Assembly: GCF_000154725.1 (NCBI RefSeq)
Contig: NZ_DS544873.1
Location: 3,939,065 to 4,003,064, forward strand
Direction of reading: 5' to 3'
DNA length: 64,000 nt
Source of the DNA: Kordia algicida OT-1
GTDB lineage: Bacteria > Bacteroidota > Bacteroidia > Flavobacteriales > Flavobacteriaceae
Shown: piece after piece, positions 55,595-64,000 of the stretch
Layout: each line of letters starts with the position of its first letter
How positions within the stretch are numbered: the stretch's first letter is position 1
Translations under genes and position numbers: made by a program
Notes under the pieces: model-generated
Seen by the model: only the letters and a program-made list of their open reading frames with translations
Told to the model about the DNA's origin: nothing
Databases searched by the model: none

Positions 55595-56850
55595 AGTGAG
55601 TTATTTTCCAATTGAAATACTTTTTGTATCAATGCTACACTTTCTTCTGAAGTTGTGTTTTCATCTTTGAGATGATTGGCGAATTGTGTAGTTATTTTTT
55701 GAATGATTCTGTTGCTGATGATTTCTGCTTGCGATTCGTCGAAATCACTGAGTTTCTTACGTTGAAAATTGATTTCAGCATTTTTCATCGCCGTGAGTTT
55801 TTGCTTCAACGCTTTGATCGTTGGTGCAAATTTTCGCGTTTCCAACCAAGCTGTAAATTCCGTTTTTACTTCATCAATAATAATTTCTGCTTTTGGAATG
55901 TGCGCTTTTCTTCGTTCTAGAGTTTCATCGGTAATTTGCGATAACGCATCTAAATGAACTAAAGTGATGTTGTCTAATTCTTTGACATCGCGTGAAACAT
56001 TTTCAGGAATCGACAAGTCTAAGATGAGTAATTCTTTATCGGTAGGAAGGTCTTTTTTAGAAACCGTTGGCGTTTGTGCGCCTGTTGCTACAATGAGAAC
56101 GTCTGTATTTTGAATTTCTTCATTGAGTTTTACGTAATCTTTTACGACCAAGTTGAATTTCCCTGCAATTTTTTCTGCTTTGTCTTTGGTACGATTGATA
56201 AGCGTAATGTGATTGTTTTTGGTGTGTTTTACCAAATTTTCACAAGTGTTTCTACCAATTTTACCTGTTCCGAAAAGCAAAATATTTTTTTCGGGCATGT
56301 TGGCAACATTTTTTAGGATGTATTGTACTGAAGCAAAAGCGACAGATGTTGCGCCCGAAGATATTTCTGTTTCGTTTTTGATACGTTTGCTCGCCGTAAT
56401 TACTGCATTTACCAAACGTTCCATGAAACCGTTTATCAATCCTACTTTTTGTGAATTTTTGAATCCTTTTCGCAATTGCGAGATGATTTCAAAATCTCCT
56501 AGAATTTGACTGTCTAATCCTGTACCAACTCTAAAAAGGTGTGAAATGGCATCTTTGTTCTTATGAACGTAGGCTACTTCTTGAAATTCTTCGACACTTC
56601 CGTTAGAATTGTCACATAATAATTTGATGAGTTGATAAGGATGTTGTGCAAAACCGTAGATTTCAGTTCTGTTACAGGTCGAAATAATCAACGCGCCATC
56701 GCCAATTTCATTATCTTTGATTGTTGAAAGAATGGAAGCTTTTGCAGTATCTGCTAAACTAAATTTTCCACGAATGTGCGCATCTGCTTTTTTATAGCTC
56801 ATGCCTACACAGTAGAAAGAATTATGTTTTGAAATATTGTATTGCTTCAT
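55591..56850 (-). CDS. hemA: Glutamyl-tRNA reductase
   Basis: First committed step of the C5 heme pathway: reduces glutamyl-tRNA to glutamate-1-semialdehyde. The catalytic Cys is in ISTCNRTEIYG and the NADPH-binding segment is LLFGTGKIGRN. The start is the ATG at 56850 (419 residues); a longer frame from 56886 would lie upstream of the -7 box TACTTTTG (56871-56878 on the minus strand) and adds an N-terminus unlike the family. It overlaps hemCD by four bases. Confidence 0.95.
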   Translation of the reverse strand: MKQYNISKHNSFYCVGMSYKKADAHIRGKFSLADTAKASILSTIKDNEIGDGALIISTCNRTEIYGFAQHPYQLIKLLCDNSNGSVEEFQEVAYVHKNKDAISHLFRVGTGLDSQILGDFEIISQLRKGFKNSQKVGLINGFMERLVNAVITASKRIKNETEISSGATSVAFASVQYILKNVANMPEKNILLFGTGKIGRNTCENLVKHTKNNHITLINRTKDKAEKIAGKFNLVVKDYVKLNEEIQNTDVLIVATGAQTPTVSKKDLPTDKELLILDLSIPENVSRDVKELDNITLVHLDALSQITDETLERRKAHIPKAEIIIDEVKTEFTAWLETRKFAPTIKALKQKLTAMKNAEINFQRKKLSDFDESQAEIISNRIIQKITTQFANHLKDENTTSEESVALIQKVFQLENNSL

Positions 56851-56870
56851 GGGAATCTTAAAATCGTTAA

Positions 56871-56878
56871 CAAAAGTA
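56871..56878 (-). promoter_or_regulatory. hemA promoter -7 box
   Basis: TACTTTTG on the minus strand, a perfect TAnnTTTG match, 20 bases before the hemA ATG at 56850. It supports the shorter hemA start. Confidence 0.55.
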
Positions 56879-57053
56879 TCATTCAACGAGAAATAAAAAT
56901 AACGCTTAAAGGACTTTTTATAACGCTACAAGTTTTTTATGATAAATATCATGAAAAATTTATGAAAAGTTGTAGTTTTATAGCAAAATAGGGCTTTTTA
57001 GGCTATTTAACATAGAATGATTCTAAATAAGATCAAAACGAGTATTTCGATTT

Positions 57054-57941
57054 ATGGAAGAAAAAAATATCGCTCAAAGTACTTTTAAAGAGACTCAAGT
57101 AGAGGAAGGTTTTTATATTTTGAAACTTCAAAAAGAGAGTGATGATACACAGCAACTTATCCGCGAAATTGACAGTAGTTTTATACAATTTCATTTTTGT
57201 GTGAAAGGACATTGCAAGTTCAATTTTAATAATGGACGTTATGCTTTTGATGTGAAAGATGAACATGCGTTGTTGTTGTACAATCCGCAAACAGATTTGC
57301 CAATTAATGTAGATGTAGCACCAAAAACGTGGTTGATTTCTGTGTTGATTCCCATAAAAAAGTTTCATTCTTTGTTTTCTACTGAAGCCAATTATATTCA
57401 CTTTTTGGATGCCGATAAGAAAGATAAAAAGTATTACGATAACAAGAAAATAACGCCAATGATGGCTGTTGTGCTGAATCAGATGTTGAGTAATAATATG
57501 CACAAATCGATCAAGAAATTGTATTTAAAAGGAAAGGCTTATGAGTTGTTGAGTTTGTATTTTAATAGAAGTGAAGATGCTGATATTGAGCAATGTCCGT
57601 TTTTGGTGGATGAAGATAATGTACTAAAAATTCGTCGAGCAAAAGATATTATTATCGCCAATATGGCAGAACCGCCAAGTTTGCAAGAATTGGCAAATGA
57701 AGTTGGTTTGAATATTAAGAAACTGAAAGAAGGCTTTAAGCAAATTTATGGCGATTCGGTATTTAGCTTTTTGTTTGATTATAAGATGGAATACGCGCGT
57801 AAATTGCTCGAATCAGGAAGTTATAATGTAAATGAAGTTGGTCATAAAGTCGGTTATAGCACGGCAAGTCATTTTATTGCGGCTTTTAAAAAGAAATACG
57901 GAACGACGCCGAAGAAGTATATTTTGTCGAGTGCAGGATGA
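57054..57941 (+). CDS. AraC-family regulator divergent from hemA
   Basis: A 295-residue cytoplasmic regulator with a cupin-like N-terminal half and a C-terminal AraC double HTH (about 195-292, with LQELANEVGLNIKKLKEGFK and VGHKVGYSTASHFIAAFKKK). There is no membrane segment. The divergent layout with hemA (203-base gap) suggests control of heme genes, but no specific operator was recognised. Confidence 0.88.
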   Translation: MEEKNIAQSTFKETQVEEGFYILKLQKESDDTQQLIREIDSSFIQFHFCVKGHCKFNFNNGRYAFDVKDEHALLLYNPQTDLPINVDVAPKTWLISVLIPIKKFHSLFSTEANYIHFLDADKKDKKYYDNKKITPMMAVVLNQMLSNNMHKSIKKLYLKGKAYELLSLYFNRSEDADIEQCPFLVDEDNVLKIRRAKDIIIANMAEPPSLQELANEVGLNIKKLKEGFKQIYGDSVFSFLFDYKMEYARKLLESGSYNVNEVGHKVGYSTASHFIAAFKKKYGTTPKKYILSSAG

Positions 57942-58587
57942 TTTTAGGTTCGCTTCACTTCGACTCCGCTCAGTGCGAGCGCTCAGTGCAAGCGCTTTTA
58001 GGTTCGCTTCGCTTAATTCAAAGATTTAAAATTTAATGATTCAAGGTTGTTTCTAACACTATTTATAAATAAATTCCTTTGATATTTTCAATTAAAAGTT
58101 TGATTATGGAATTTTGGTATCGCTTTCGCTCAAAGTATATTGGTATTTTAGTTTGAATTTCCAATAACTCTTAGAACTTGACTAATACCAAATACCCAAA
58201 AACTAATACCTGAAATTCAATGATTCAAGGTTGTTTCGATTTTAGAAACTTTGGGTTTAGACTTGCTACGCTTTTAGACTTGTTTCTGCGTCGCAAAAAC
58301 CGCTTAGAACGCTTTGCTTTTAGAACTTTTCTTAACTTACTAAAACTTTTTCAATCGTAAAATTCACTAGAATTGACGATTTTTATCAAAATGCACAACG
58401 GGTTAATTGATACATTTTCAAATTTTCAAATTGCTACATTAGTTAGACTGGCTATGCTTTTAGATTTTAGATGTACTTTGTTTTGGTATTTTGATCGTGA
58501 AACTATGTTATCTTTTTAAACTCAGCGAGAAAATCTAATATACTAACAATCTAATAAGTCTAAGTAAATCTAAGTTGTCTAGAAAAA
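57942..58587. repeat. 646-base repeat-rich intergenic region
   Basis: Contains a 19-base direct repeat (57942-57960 and 57996-58014, TTTTAGGTTCGCTTCNCTT), a tandem 13-base duplication (57968-57980 and 57981-57993), an ACTTCGACTCCGCTCAGTG unit (57957-57975), and two copies of AATGATTCAAGGTTGTTTC (58035 and 58219). ATTTTCAAAT units like those at the scoA-scoB insertion occur near 58413. No coding frame was seen. Confidence 0.65.
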
Positions 58588-61500
58588 TCATCTTCTTCCA
58601 CTGACACGTTTTCGTTTTTTATATTTTACCAATTCGACAATGTTTTCAAACATTTCATCTTCAATTTCGTCACCATAAATTCGTTCGCCACTGTAATTTT
58701 TGGTTGTTGCATACGCTTTTGTATTTAATGTCGGCTTTTTGATGAAAGCAATATGGTATAATTTACTTCGCGTGCTGTATCGGTTTTCTTGTGTTACTTT
58801 GAAAAAGTAAATTTCAATTTCGCCATCTTCATTGGTAATGTCAATTGTTTTGATGAATTCGATCGTGTCTTCTTCTTCGTCCAATCCAATACGACTGGTC
58901 AATCCTGCTTGTGCATAGCGTTGTTGTGTTTTTAGAGAATCGGGCACAATAGATAGTTTGTCTTTTTCTGCTAGTTTCCACAAAGAAGAAGCCAATGCTT
59001 TTTCTTTGAAGATTGTTTTTTCTTTGAGTTCTTCAGGAATCATTTCGTCGTTTTCGGCTAATAAAGCTAAGTAGGTTGTCAATGCCGATTTTGCATCTGT
59101 TTTGATGAGTTTGCTAAAGAAATCTTTGATTTTTTTGTCTTTTCGAAAAGGAAATAACAATTTTACATAGGTTTCCAACGCTGTACTACTTTTGTAATTG
59201 TACGATGATGATTTTCCTAAGTTTCGCTTGATTTCGATTTTAGCATCATTCAACAATTGATTTTTGTATTTTTTGTAGCTTTTTGGCTTTAATAAACTAC
59301 TATCGGTTAATTGCGTTAATAGTTGATAAATTGGCGTTTTATATTCTTGAATACTCGAATATTGAAGCAATTCTGGAAACAATTCTTTTTTGAGTGCTAA
59401 GTTGTCTTTTCCCGTTTTAAATAATCTGCTTGTTCCTCTTGAATCTAGCGGAAAATCTTTTTCTAACAACTTTAAAACCATTTTATACGACGCTTCGTCT
59501 TTTTGCTGTAAGAGCGATTTTAATATCGCAGTTTGCGTTTTTGGTTTGTCATACGCTTTTATATATAATTGTTGAAAGAATGGATGAATCCTGTCGTTTT
59601 CAAGCTTTCCTAATGATGAAATTAGATAGTTTTTGATGTTTTCACGATCTTCAGGAAAATCATGTTCGTTTAATAAAGAAATGATCGTGTTGGCATGTTT
59701 GTCATCAAACTTAATTTTTGCATACGCTTTGAGTACAATACTGTCATTATTTTTGATGCCATCAAAGAAAATATCTGTTTTATCGGCAAATACATCTTTA
59801 CCAAGTAACGTATCTTTTGGTGTAAATGTATCGTAAAAATTCTTTACAAATTCAGAACGTTCGGCAATAGAATCTTCCAACGTAGACAAGCTGAATAAAA
59901 CACCTTGTTTTAAGATATTTTTTCGGTACACACGTTTGGCACTTGCCGTGTCACGCAGTATGTATGTACTTGTATATATATCATTTTCATGCTCGTATTT
60001 TTTATCTTCAATCACAAATTTATATTCGTAATTGCGTTCTATAGCATTTCGTAAACTGTCAATATTATGAAACATTTGCAAGTCGTGATATTTCATGCGT
60101 TGTACAAACACTTTTTCATTACTTTTTGAGGTGTATGAAATGTATTTTTTCTCCTGATCGTACGCTTTTTTATCTATTTTGTATCTTCCGTAAGAGCGAA
60201 CTACAGGTTGTTTGGTATTGGTCAATACCGAAAAATGGAGTGAAGTATCTACTACCGTTTTGAACTTTTTGTATTTTGGTGTTTTGAGTTTGAACGACTT
60301 AAAATAGTTGTTTTTCTTTTCATCTGAATCACCAATATAACCAAGCAAATAATAGCTTTCGTCTTTAACAATAGTTTTTAGGTGAATTTTCTGTTGCGTT
60401 ACGGTATCAATAATTGCAGAAGATTCATAACTCGTGTATTTATAATCGACAAAATTGCCGTCAATCTTCTCAATGTCTAGTTTTTTGTAGAAATTATCGT
60501 GAATGTAACTAGCTTCAAACGCATCTTCTTCAATATAACTTACATCATTATTAAAGACTTCTTTAAAGAAAAAGTATTCGCCATTTACCTCAGCTTGCAA
60601 CAGTTTGTTTCCTGCATTTTTTGTGTTGTCAGAAATAAAATTAGAAGGAAATAAAAATTCGTATTTATTATACTCAGAAGTATAGGTTTTGAACTCGTTT
60701 TCGGTAGAACGGAATTTGAGTGAGCCAAATATTTCCTGTTCGTATTGCAATACAAAGTCTTTCTTTCCACCAAATTTGATGATAATCATTTCCAACGGCG
60801 TTTTGTAAATGTGATATTTTTGATAATCGCCTTTTTTGGTTTTATTGACAATGCTAAATCCTGGATACGGACTTGTCAATGTTTTTTTAGAAATAATATC
60901 GCCTGGAATATCTTCGTATAATAATGGATCAATTTCTTCAAGCGTAATTTTTTCTTCGTTTGGCAAATGATCGTATGTATTCAATCGAGAAATGGTCAAA
61001 TAAGCACCATTTGTCATGTCGGGCGCTAAATAAAATTTTTGATCTTTATAGACGAATTCTCGAAGTTCATCAAAAGTTTTTATGGTGATAAAACCATCTG
61101 GTGTGCTATACGTATTTAAATAAGGTTTTACATATAAATCTTCCAATGCTACTTTGGCTTTGAGTGCAAACTCTGTCTGTTTTGAAGTCAATGGTTTTAC
61201 GGTATAACCACGATCTTCCAACATTTGAAGCATGCCTTTTTCGCCAGCCAAATGCGCGGCTCCAACACCTGCAAAAACGGTTTTGTGTTGCATTAACGAA
61301 TCCATCACAATGACCATATTTTCATTGCGTTTAAACAACATATTTTCACGATAATAGTTAGTGTTTACTGCGGCTCCAATAGAATCTAGCAAATCGATAT
61401 TTCGATCTCGGTATACATCTTCTTGAACGGTATATCGGTTTTTATTTTTAAATTTTTTCTGAACCCATTCATCTGCTTTTTTCTTTCGGACATTGTAGGC

Positions 61501-62025
61501 TGCGCGCGATGTTAAAAAACGTGATTCTTCGATGTCTTCTAAGCTTATGATAGGTTTGTTATTCTTTTTTCCAGCTTGATAGATAAACATATCCAAATAC
61601 GTTTCTTCCTCAAAATCATCTGCGCCAGCTTGTTTTCTGTATAAATATCCGTTAATGATTCTATTGTCAAATCGGATAATACGTCGAACCGTTTCTTTCT
61701 TTGAAAATTGCGGGTTAAAGCTTCGATTGTAAAAATTTCCGCCACCATACGATGGAGCAGAAATATTATTCATACTTTCATAATTGTGCGCCAACCAAGT
61801 TGTTGGGTCAGATTCTAAAGCAACTGTTTCAGCTTCTTCCAACGCTTTAAAAAATACATCATCTAAGCGAAACGCAACTTTTTTGCTCACGTGCATGGTT
61901 CCGTATAAATAGGAAGGTTTTTCCATGCCGTTTCCAGAAATCTCCCAAAGAAGACTTTGTTTATTTTCTTGTGATAAAAGGAGTGATGTGCAGCACAGAA
62001 ATAGTAGTGAAATATATACTCTCAT
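58588..62025 (-). CDS. Giant TraB/GumN-domain protein
   Basis: A 1145-residue protein with a signal peptide (about 1-18) and an N-terminal TraB/GumN domain (about 20-300) carrying YGTMHVS near 41 and GVGAAHLAGEKG near 257. TraB-like domains are thought to be metalloprotease-like with conserved His. The remaining ~840 residues are an unrecognised, Lys-rich, mostly helical region with HEAT-like repeats from about 780. It lies between the repeat-rich region and hemH. Confidence 0.75.
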   Translation of the reverse strand: MRVYISLLFLCCTSLLLSQENKQSLLWEISGNGMEKPSYLYGTMHVSKKVAFRLDDVFFKALEEAETVALESDPTTWLAHNYESMNNISAPSYGGGNFYNRSFNPQFSKKETVRRIIRFDNRIINGYLYRKQAGADDFEEETYLDMFIYQAGKKNNKPIISLEDIEESRFLTSRAAYNVRKKKADEWVQKKFKNKNRYTVQEDVYRDRNIDLLDSIGAAVNTNYYRENMLFKRNENMVIVMDSLMQHKTVFAGVGAAHLAGEKGMLQMLEDRGYTVKPLTSKQTEFALKAKVALEDLYVKPYLNTYSTPDGFITIKTFDELREFVYKDQKFYLAPDMTNGAYLTISRLNTYDHLPNEEKITLEEIDPLLYEDIPGDIISKKTLTSPYPGFSIVNKTKKGDYQKYHIYKTPLEMIIIKFGGKKDFVLQYEQEIFGSLKFRSTENEFKTYTSEYNKYEFLFPSNFISDNTKNAGNKLLQAEVNGEYFFFKEVFNNDVSYIEEDAFEASYIHDNFYKKLDIEKIDGNFVDYKYTSYESSAIIDTVTQQKIHLKTIVKDESYYLLGYIGDSDEKKNNYFKSFKLKTPKYKKFKTVVDTSLHFSVLTNTKQPVVRSYGRYKIDKKAYDQEKKYISYTSKSNEKVFVQRMKYHDLQMFHNIDSLRNAIERNYEYKFVIEDKKYEHENDIYTSTYILRDTASAKRVYRKNILKQGVLFSLSTLEDSIAERSEFVKNFYDTFTPKDTLLGKDVFADKTDIFFDGIKNNDSIVLKAYAKIKFDDKHANTIISLLNEHDFPEDRENIKNYLISSLGKLENDRIHPFFQQLYIKAYDKPKTQTAILKSLLQQKDEASYKMVLKLLEKDFPLDSRGTSRLFKTGKDNLALKKELFPELLQYSSIQEYKTPIYQLLTQLTDSSLLKPKSYKKYKNQLLNDAKIEIKRNLGKSSSYNYKSSTALETYVKLLFPFRKDKKIKDFFSKLIKTDAKSALTTYLALLAENDEMIPEELKEKTIFKEKALASSLWKLAEKDKLSIVPDSLKTQQRYAQAGLTSRIGLDEEEDTIEFIKTIDITNEDGEIEIYFFKVTQENRYSTRSKLYHIAFIKKPTLNTKAYATTKNYSGERIYGDEIEDEMFENIVELVKYKKRKRVSGRR

Positions 62026-62193
62026 AAAGAAGTCAAAATTTTAATGGTACTCGTGTAATCGGTAATTTTTTAACAATGTACTAAAGATATGAATTCTTTC
62101 ATGTTAATAGAATCATAATGCGTAAAAAAGCCTTTTAAATGAGTGTATAGACATTTCCTATGATTCCCTATTTATTTATTGAAGATAGAGTCG

Positions 62194-62201
62194 TATTTTT
62201 G
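62194..62201 (+). promoter_or_regulatory. hemH promoter -7 box
   Basis: TATTTTTG, a perfect TAnnTTTG match, 30 bases before the hemH ATG at 62224. It lies after an alternative TTG start at 62179, favouring the ATG. Confidence 0.45.
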
Positions 62202-62223
62202 TAATTCTCAAAAAAGAAAACAA

Positions 62224-63258
62224 ATGAAAGGTGTATTACTGATTAATCTTGGCTCACCTGATAGCCCAAATCCTAAAGATGTAAAAAAATATTTAGGCGA
62301 ATTTTTAATGGACGAACGCGTAATTGATGTTCCAAAATGGCTTCGTACTTTTTTAGTAAAAGGAATTATTTTGAATACGCGACCAAAAAAATCTGCAAAA
62401 GCATATCAAAAAATCTGGTGGGATGAAGGTTCGCCGCTCATCATTATTTCAGAACGTTTTCAGAAAAAAGTGCAAGAACGCGCCAAAGTTCCTGTAGCGT
62501 TAGGAATGCGTTATGGTTCTATGAGTATTCAAAAAGGATTGCAAGAATTACATGACCAAGGTGTTGATGAGGTTTTGGTAGTGCCATTGTATCCACATTA
62601 CGCAATGTCTTCTACAGAAACAGTTATTGAAAAAACGAAAGAAGAACAGCAAAAGCATTTTCCAAATATGGAATTGACTATCGTGCCTTCTTTTTACAAT
62701 CATCCAGATTATATCCGCGTACTTTCAGAAAAAATAAAAGAAAATTTAGAAGGTGTCGATTACGATCACATTCTATTTTCATATCACGGAATTCCCGAAA
62801 GACATATTCGCAAAACAGATCCGACAAAATCACACTGTAAAATTGATGGAAGTTGTTGCAATACACCTTCAAAAGCACACGAATTTTGTTATAGACATCA
62901 ATGTTTTGAAACCACCAAATTGGTTGCCGAATATTTAAATCTTCCAGAAGGAAAATATAGCGATTCTTTCCAATCGCGCTTAGGTGGCGATCCTTGGTTA
63001 AAACCGTATACTGATAAAGAATTTGAGCGTTTTCCAGAAGAAGGAAAGAAAAATTTAGTGGTTATCACGCCTGCATTTGTCGCTGATTGTTTGGAAACGC
63101 TAGAAGAAATTGCCATGGAAGGTGAAGAAGAATTTAAAGAAGCTGGCGGAGAAGAATACAAGCATATTCCGTGTTTAAATGACGATGATGCTTGGGTAAA
63201 AGTAATGACACGTTGGATTAACGAATGGAGTGTAGCTAAAGCAGAAGTAACTGCCTAA
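62224..63258 (+). CDS. hemH: Ferrochelatase
   Basis: Inserts iron into protoporphyrin IX, the last step of protoheme synthesis. The 344-residue sequence has the N-terminal VLLINLGSPDSP and the active-site FSYHGIPERHIRKTDPT near residue 190. Cys residues in the following CKIDGSCC may bind an iron-sulfur cluster. It overlaps the MATE gene by one base, so the two are probably one transcript. A -7 box lies upstream. Confidence 0.95.
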   Translation: MKGVLLINLGSPDSPNPKDVKKYLGEFLMDERVIDVPKWLRTFLVKGIILNTRPKKSAKAYQKIWWDEGSPLIIISERFQKKVQERAKVPVALGMRYGSMSIQKGLQELHDQGVDEVLVVPLYPHYAMSSTETVIEKTKEEQQKHFPNMELTIVPSFYNHPDYIRVLSEKIKENLEGVDYDHILFSYHGIPERHIRKTDPTKSHCKIDGSCCNTPSKAHEFCYRHQCFETTKLVAEYLNLPEGKYSDSFQSRLGGDPWLKPYTDKEFERFPEEGKKNLVVITPAFVADCLETLEEIAMEGEEEFKEAGGEEYKHIPCLNDDDAWVKVMTRWINEWSVAKAEVTA

Positions 63259-64000
63259 TGGCAAAAAATAAATCTGCCGAACTTGGCATTGCGCCTATTG
63301 GAAAATTGCTGATTTCGCAAGCATTGCCTGCGTCTATAGGAATTTTAGTCATGTCTTTAAATATGGTCGTTGATACCATTTTTGTAGGACAATGGATTGG
63401 TCCTATGGCAATCGCAGCCATCACGGTAGTCATTCCACTTACGTTTTTAATTGCTTCCATTGGAATGGCAATTGGTGTTGGTGGCGCATCCATAATTTCG
63501 AGAGCTTTAGGAAAGGAAGATCACGACAAAGCACAACGTACGTTTGGAAACCAAATTGTGATGTCGTTAGGATTGGCGGTTTTCTTCGTAATCGTCGGAT
63601 TGATCTTTAAGGAAGAAGCCTTAGCACTTTTTGGTGCAAAAGGTAAAATTCTCGCTCCTGCGGAAATATACTATGTCATTGTCATGTATTGTATTCCGTT
63701 TTTGGCACTTTGTATGACGGGAAATCCTGTAGTTCGTGCCGAAGGAAAGCCAAAATTTGCCATGGTAGCGTTGATTCTTCCTGCTATTGGAAACATTTTT
63801 TTTGATTACTTATTTATCAATGTGTGGGATATGGGAATGGCAGGTGCCGCTTGGGCAACGTCTATTTCATACTTTATCTGTTTTCTATTTATCTATTGGT
63901 TTTTCTTTTCAAAATACAGTGAACTCAAAATACGATTGCGTTGTTTTAAGTTAGAACACGCAATTGTGAAAGAAATTACAGAATTAGGTGGCGTTACCTT
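63258..64000 (+). CDS. MATE-family efflux transporter (partial)
   Basis: Starts at the ATG at 63258, overlapping the hemH stop (TAATG), and runs off the window end. The visible part has several membrane helices and typical MATE features: LPASIGILVMSLNMVVDTIFVGQ, GGASIISRALG and RAEGKPKFAM. It exports drugs or metabolites using a cation gradient. Coupling to hemH is only by position. Confidence 0.92.
   Translation, partial: MAKNKSAELGIAPIGKLLISQALPASIGILVMSLNMVVDTIFVGQWIGPMAIAAITVVIPLTFLIASIGMAIGVGGASIISRALGKEDHDKAQRTFGNQIVMSLGLAVFFVIVGLIFKEEALALFGAKGKILAPAEIYYVIVMYCIPFLALCMTGNPVVRAEGKPKFAMVALILPAIGNIFFDYLFINVWDMGMAGAAWATSISYFICFLFIYWFFFSKYSELKIRLRCFKLEHAIVKEITELGGVT

Noticed and set aside
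56851..56886. Longer hemA start at 56886
   Set aside because: It would lie upstream of the -7 box at 56871-56878, and the extra residues do not resemble the family N-terminus.

Overview
The window is about 64 kb of AT-rich DNA from a member of the Bacteroidota, most likely a marine Flavobacteriaceae and plausibly Kordia or a close relative. The genus is an inference from overall gene style; no search was run. Supporting signs are type IX secretion (T9SS) C-terminal sorting domains, TAnnTTTG-type -7 promoter boxes, SusC/FecA-style TonB receptors with STN and carboxypeptidase-regulatory domains, DUF5916 and DUF3526 proteins, and class I lanthipeptide-like leaders of the Bacteroidota type.

Layout. 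1-3.7 kb: the end of a class A penicillin-binding protein, then the CoA-transferase pair scoA/scoB. The pair is split by a four-helix-bundle gene inside a 19-bp inverted repeat. 3.8-6.2 kb: a T9SS-secreted M43 metalloprotease. 6.2-14.5 kb: an accessory region with two related membrane-anchored AraC-type regulators, a cluster of lipoproteins and microproteins, a possible structured RNA, and a candidate peptide cassette. The cassette is a TPR/HTH regulator, a Cys-rich double-glycine leader peptide, a lipoprotein subtilase and a membrane protein; the same operator-like palindrome lies upstream of the regulator and of the peptide. 14.5-18.2 kb: a methyltransferase, a second double-glycine leader peptide and a fused oligopeptide-type ABC ATPase. 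18.5-22.4 kb: a 1249-residue T9SS subtilase sharing a C-terminal module and an upstream motif with the M43 protease. 22.4-28.7 kb: an ABC-2 export operon ending in a DUF5916 outer-membrane protein. 28.8-43.4 kb: housekeeping genes including hemB and hemF, a helicase with membrane segments, a TPR/AAA+ pair and a MITE-like element. 43.4-51.7 kb: EI24, acetyltransferase, outer-membrane barrel, surface lipoproteins and an ECF sigma/FecR/TonB-receptor signalling set. 52-64 kb: hemE, alkB, a fused hemC-hemD and hemA, a divergent AraC regulator, a giant TraB-type protein, hemH and the start of a MATE transporter.

How it works together. Heme biosynthesis is the backbone: hemA, hemCD, hemE, hemF, hemB and hemH cover the steps from glutamyl-tRNA to protoheme, except hemL and protoporphyrinogen oxidase, which are not in the window. 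Accessory blocks and repeats separate these genes. The two large secreted proteases suggest a degradative lifestyle. The most interesting unexplained parts are the candidate peptide cassette at 10-14.5 kb, the IVS-like element between scoA and scoB, and the lipoprotein/microprotein cluster at 7.7-9.7 kb. I saw no rRNA, tRNA or CRISPR array.
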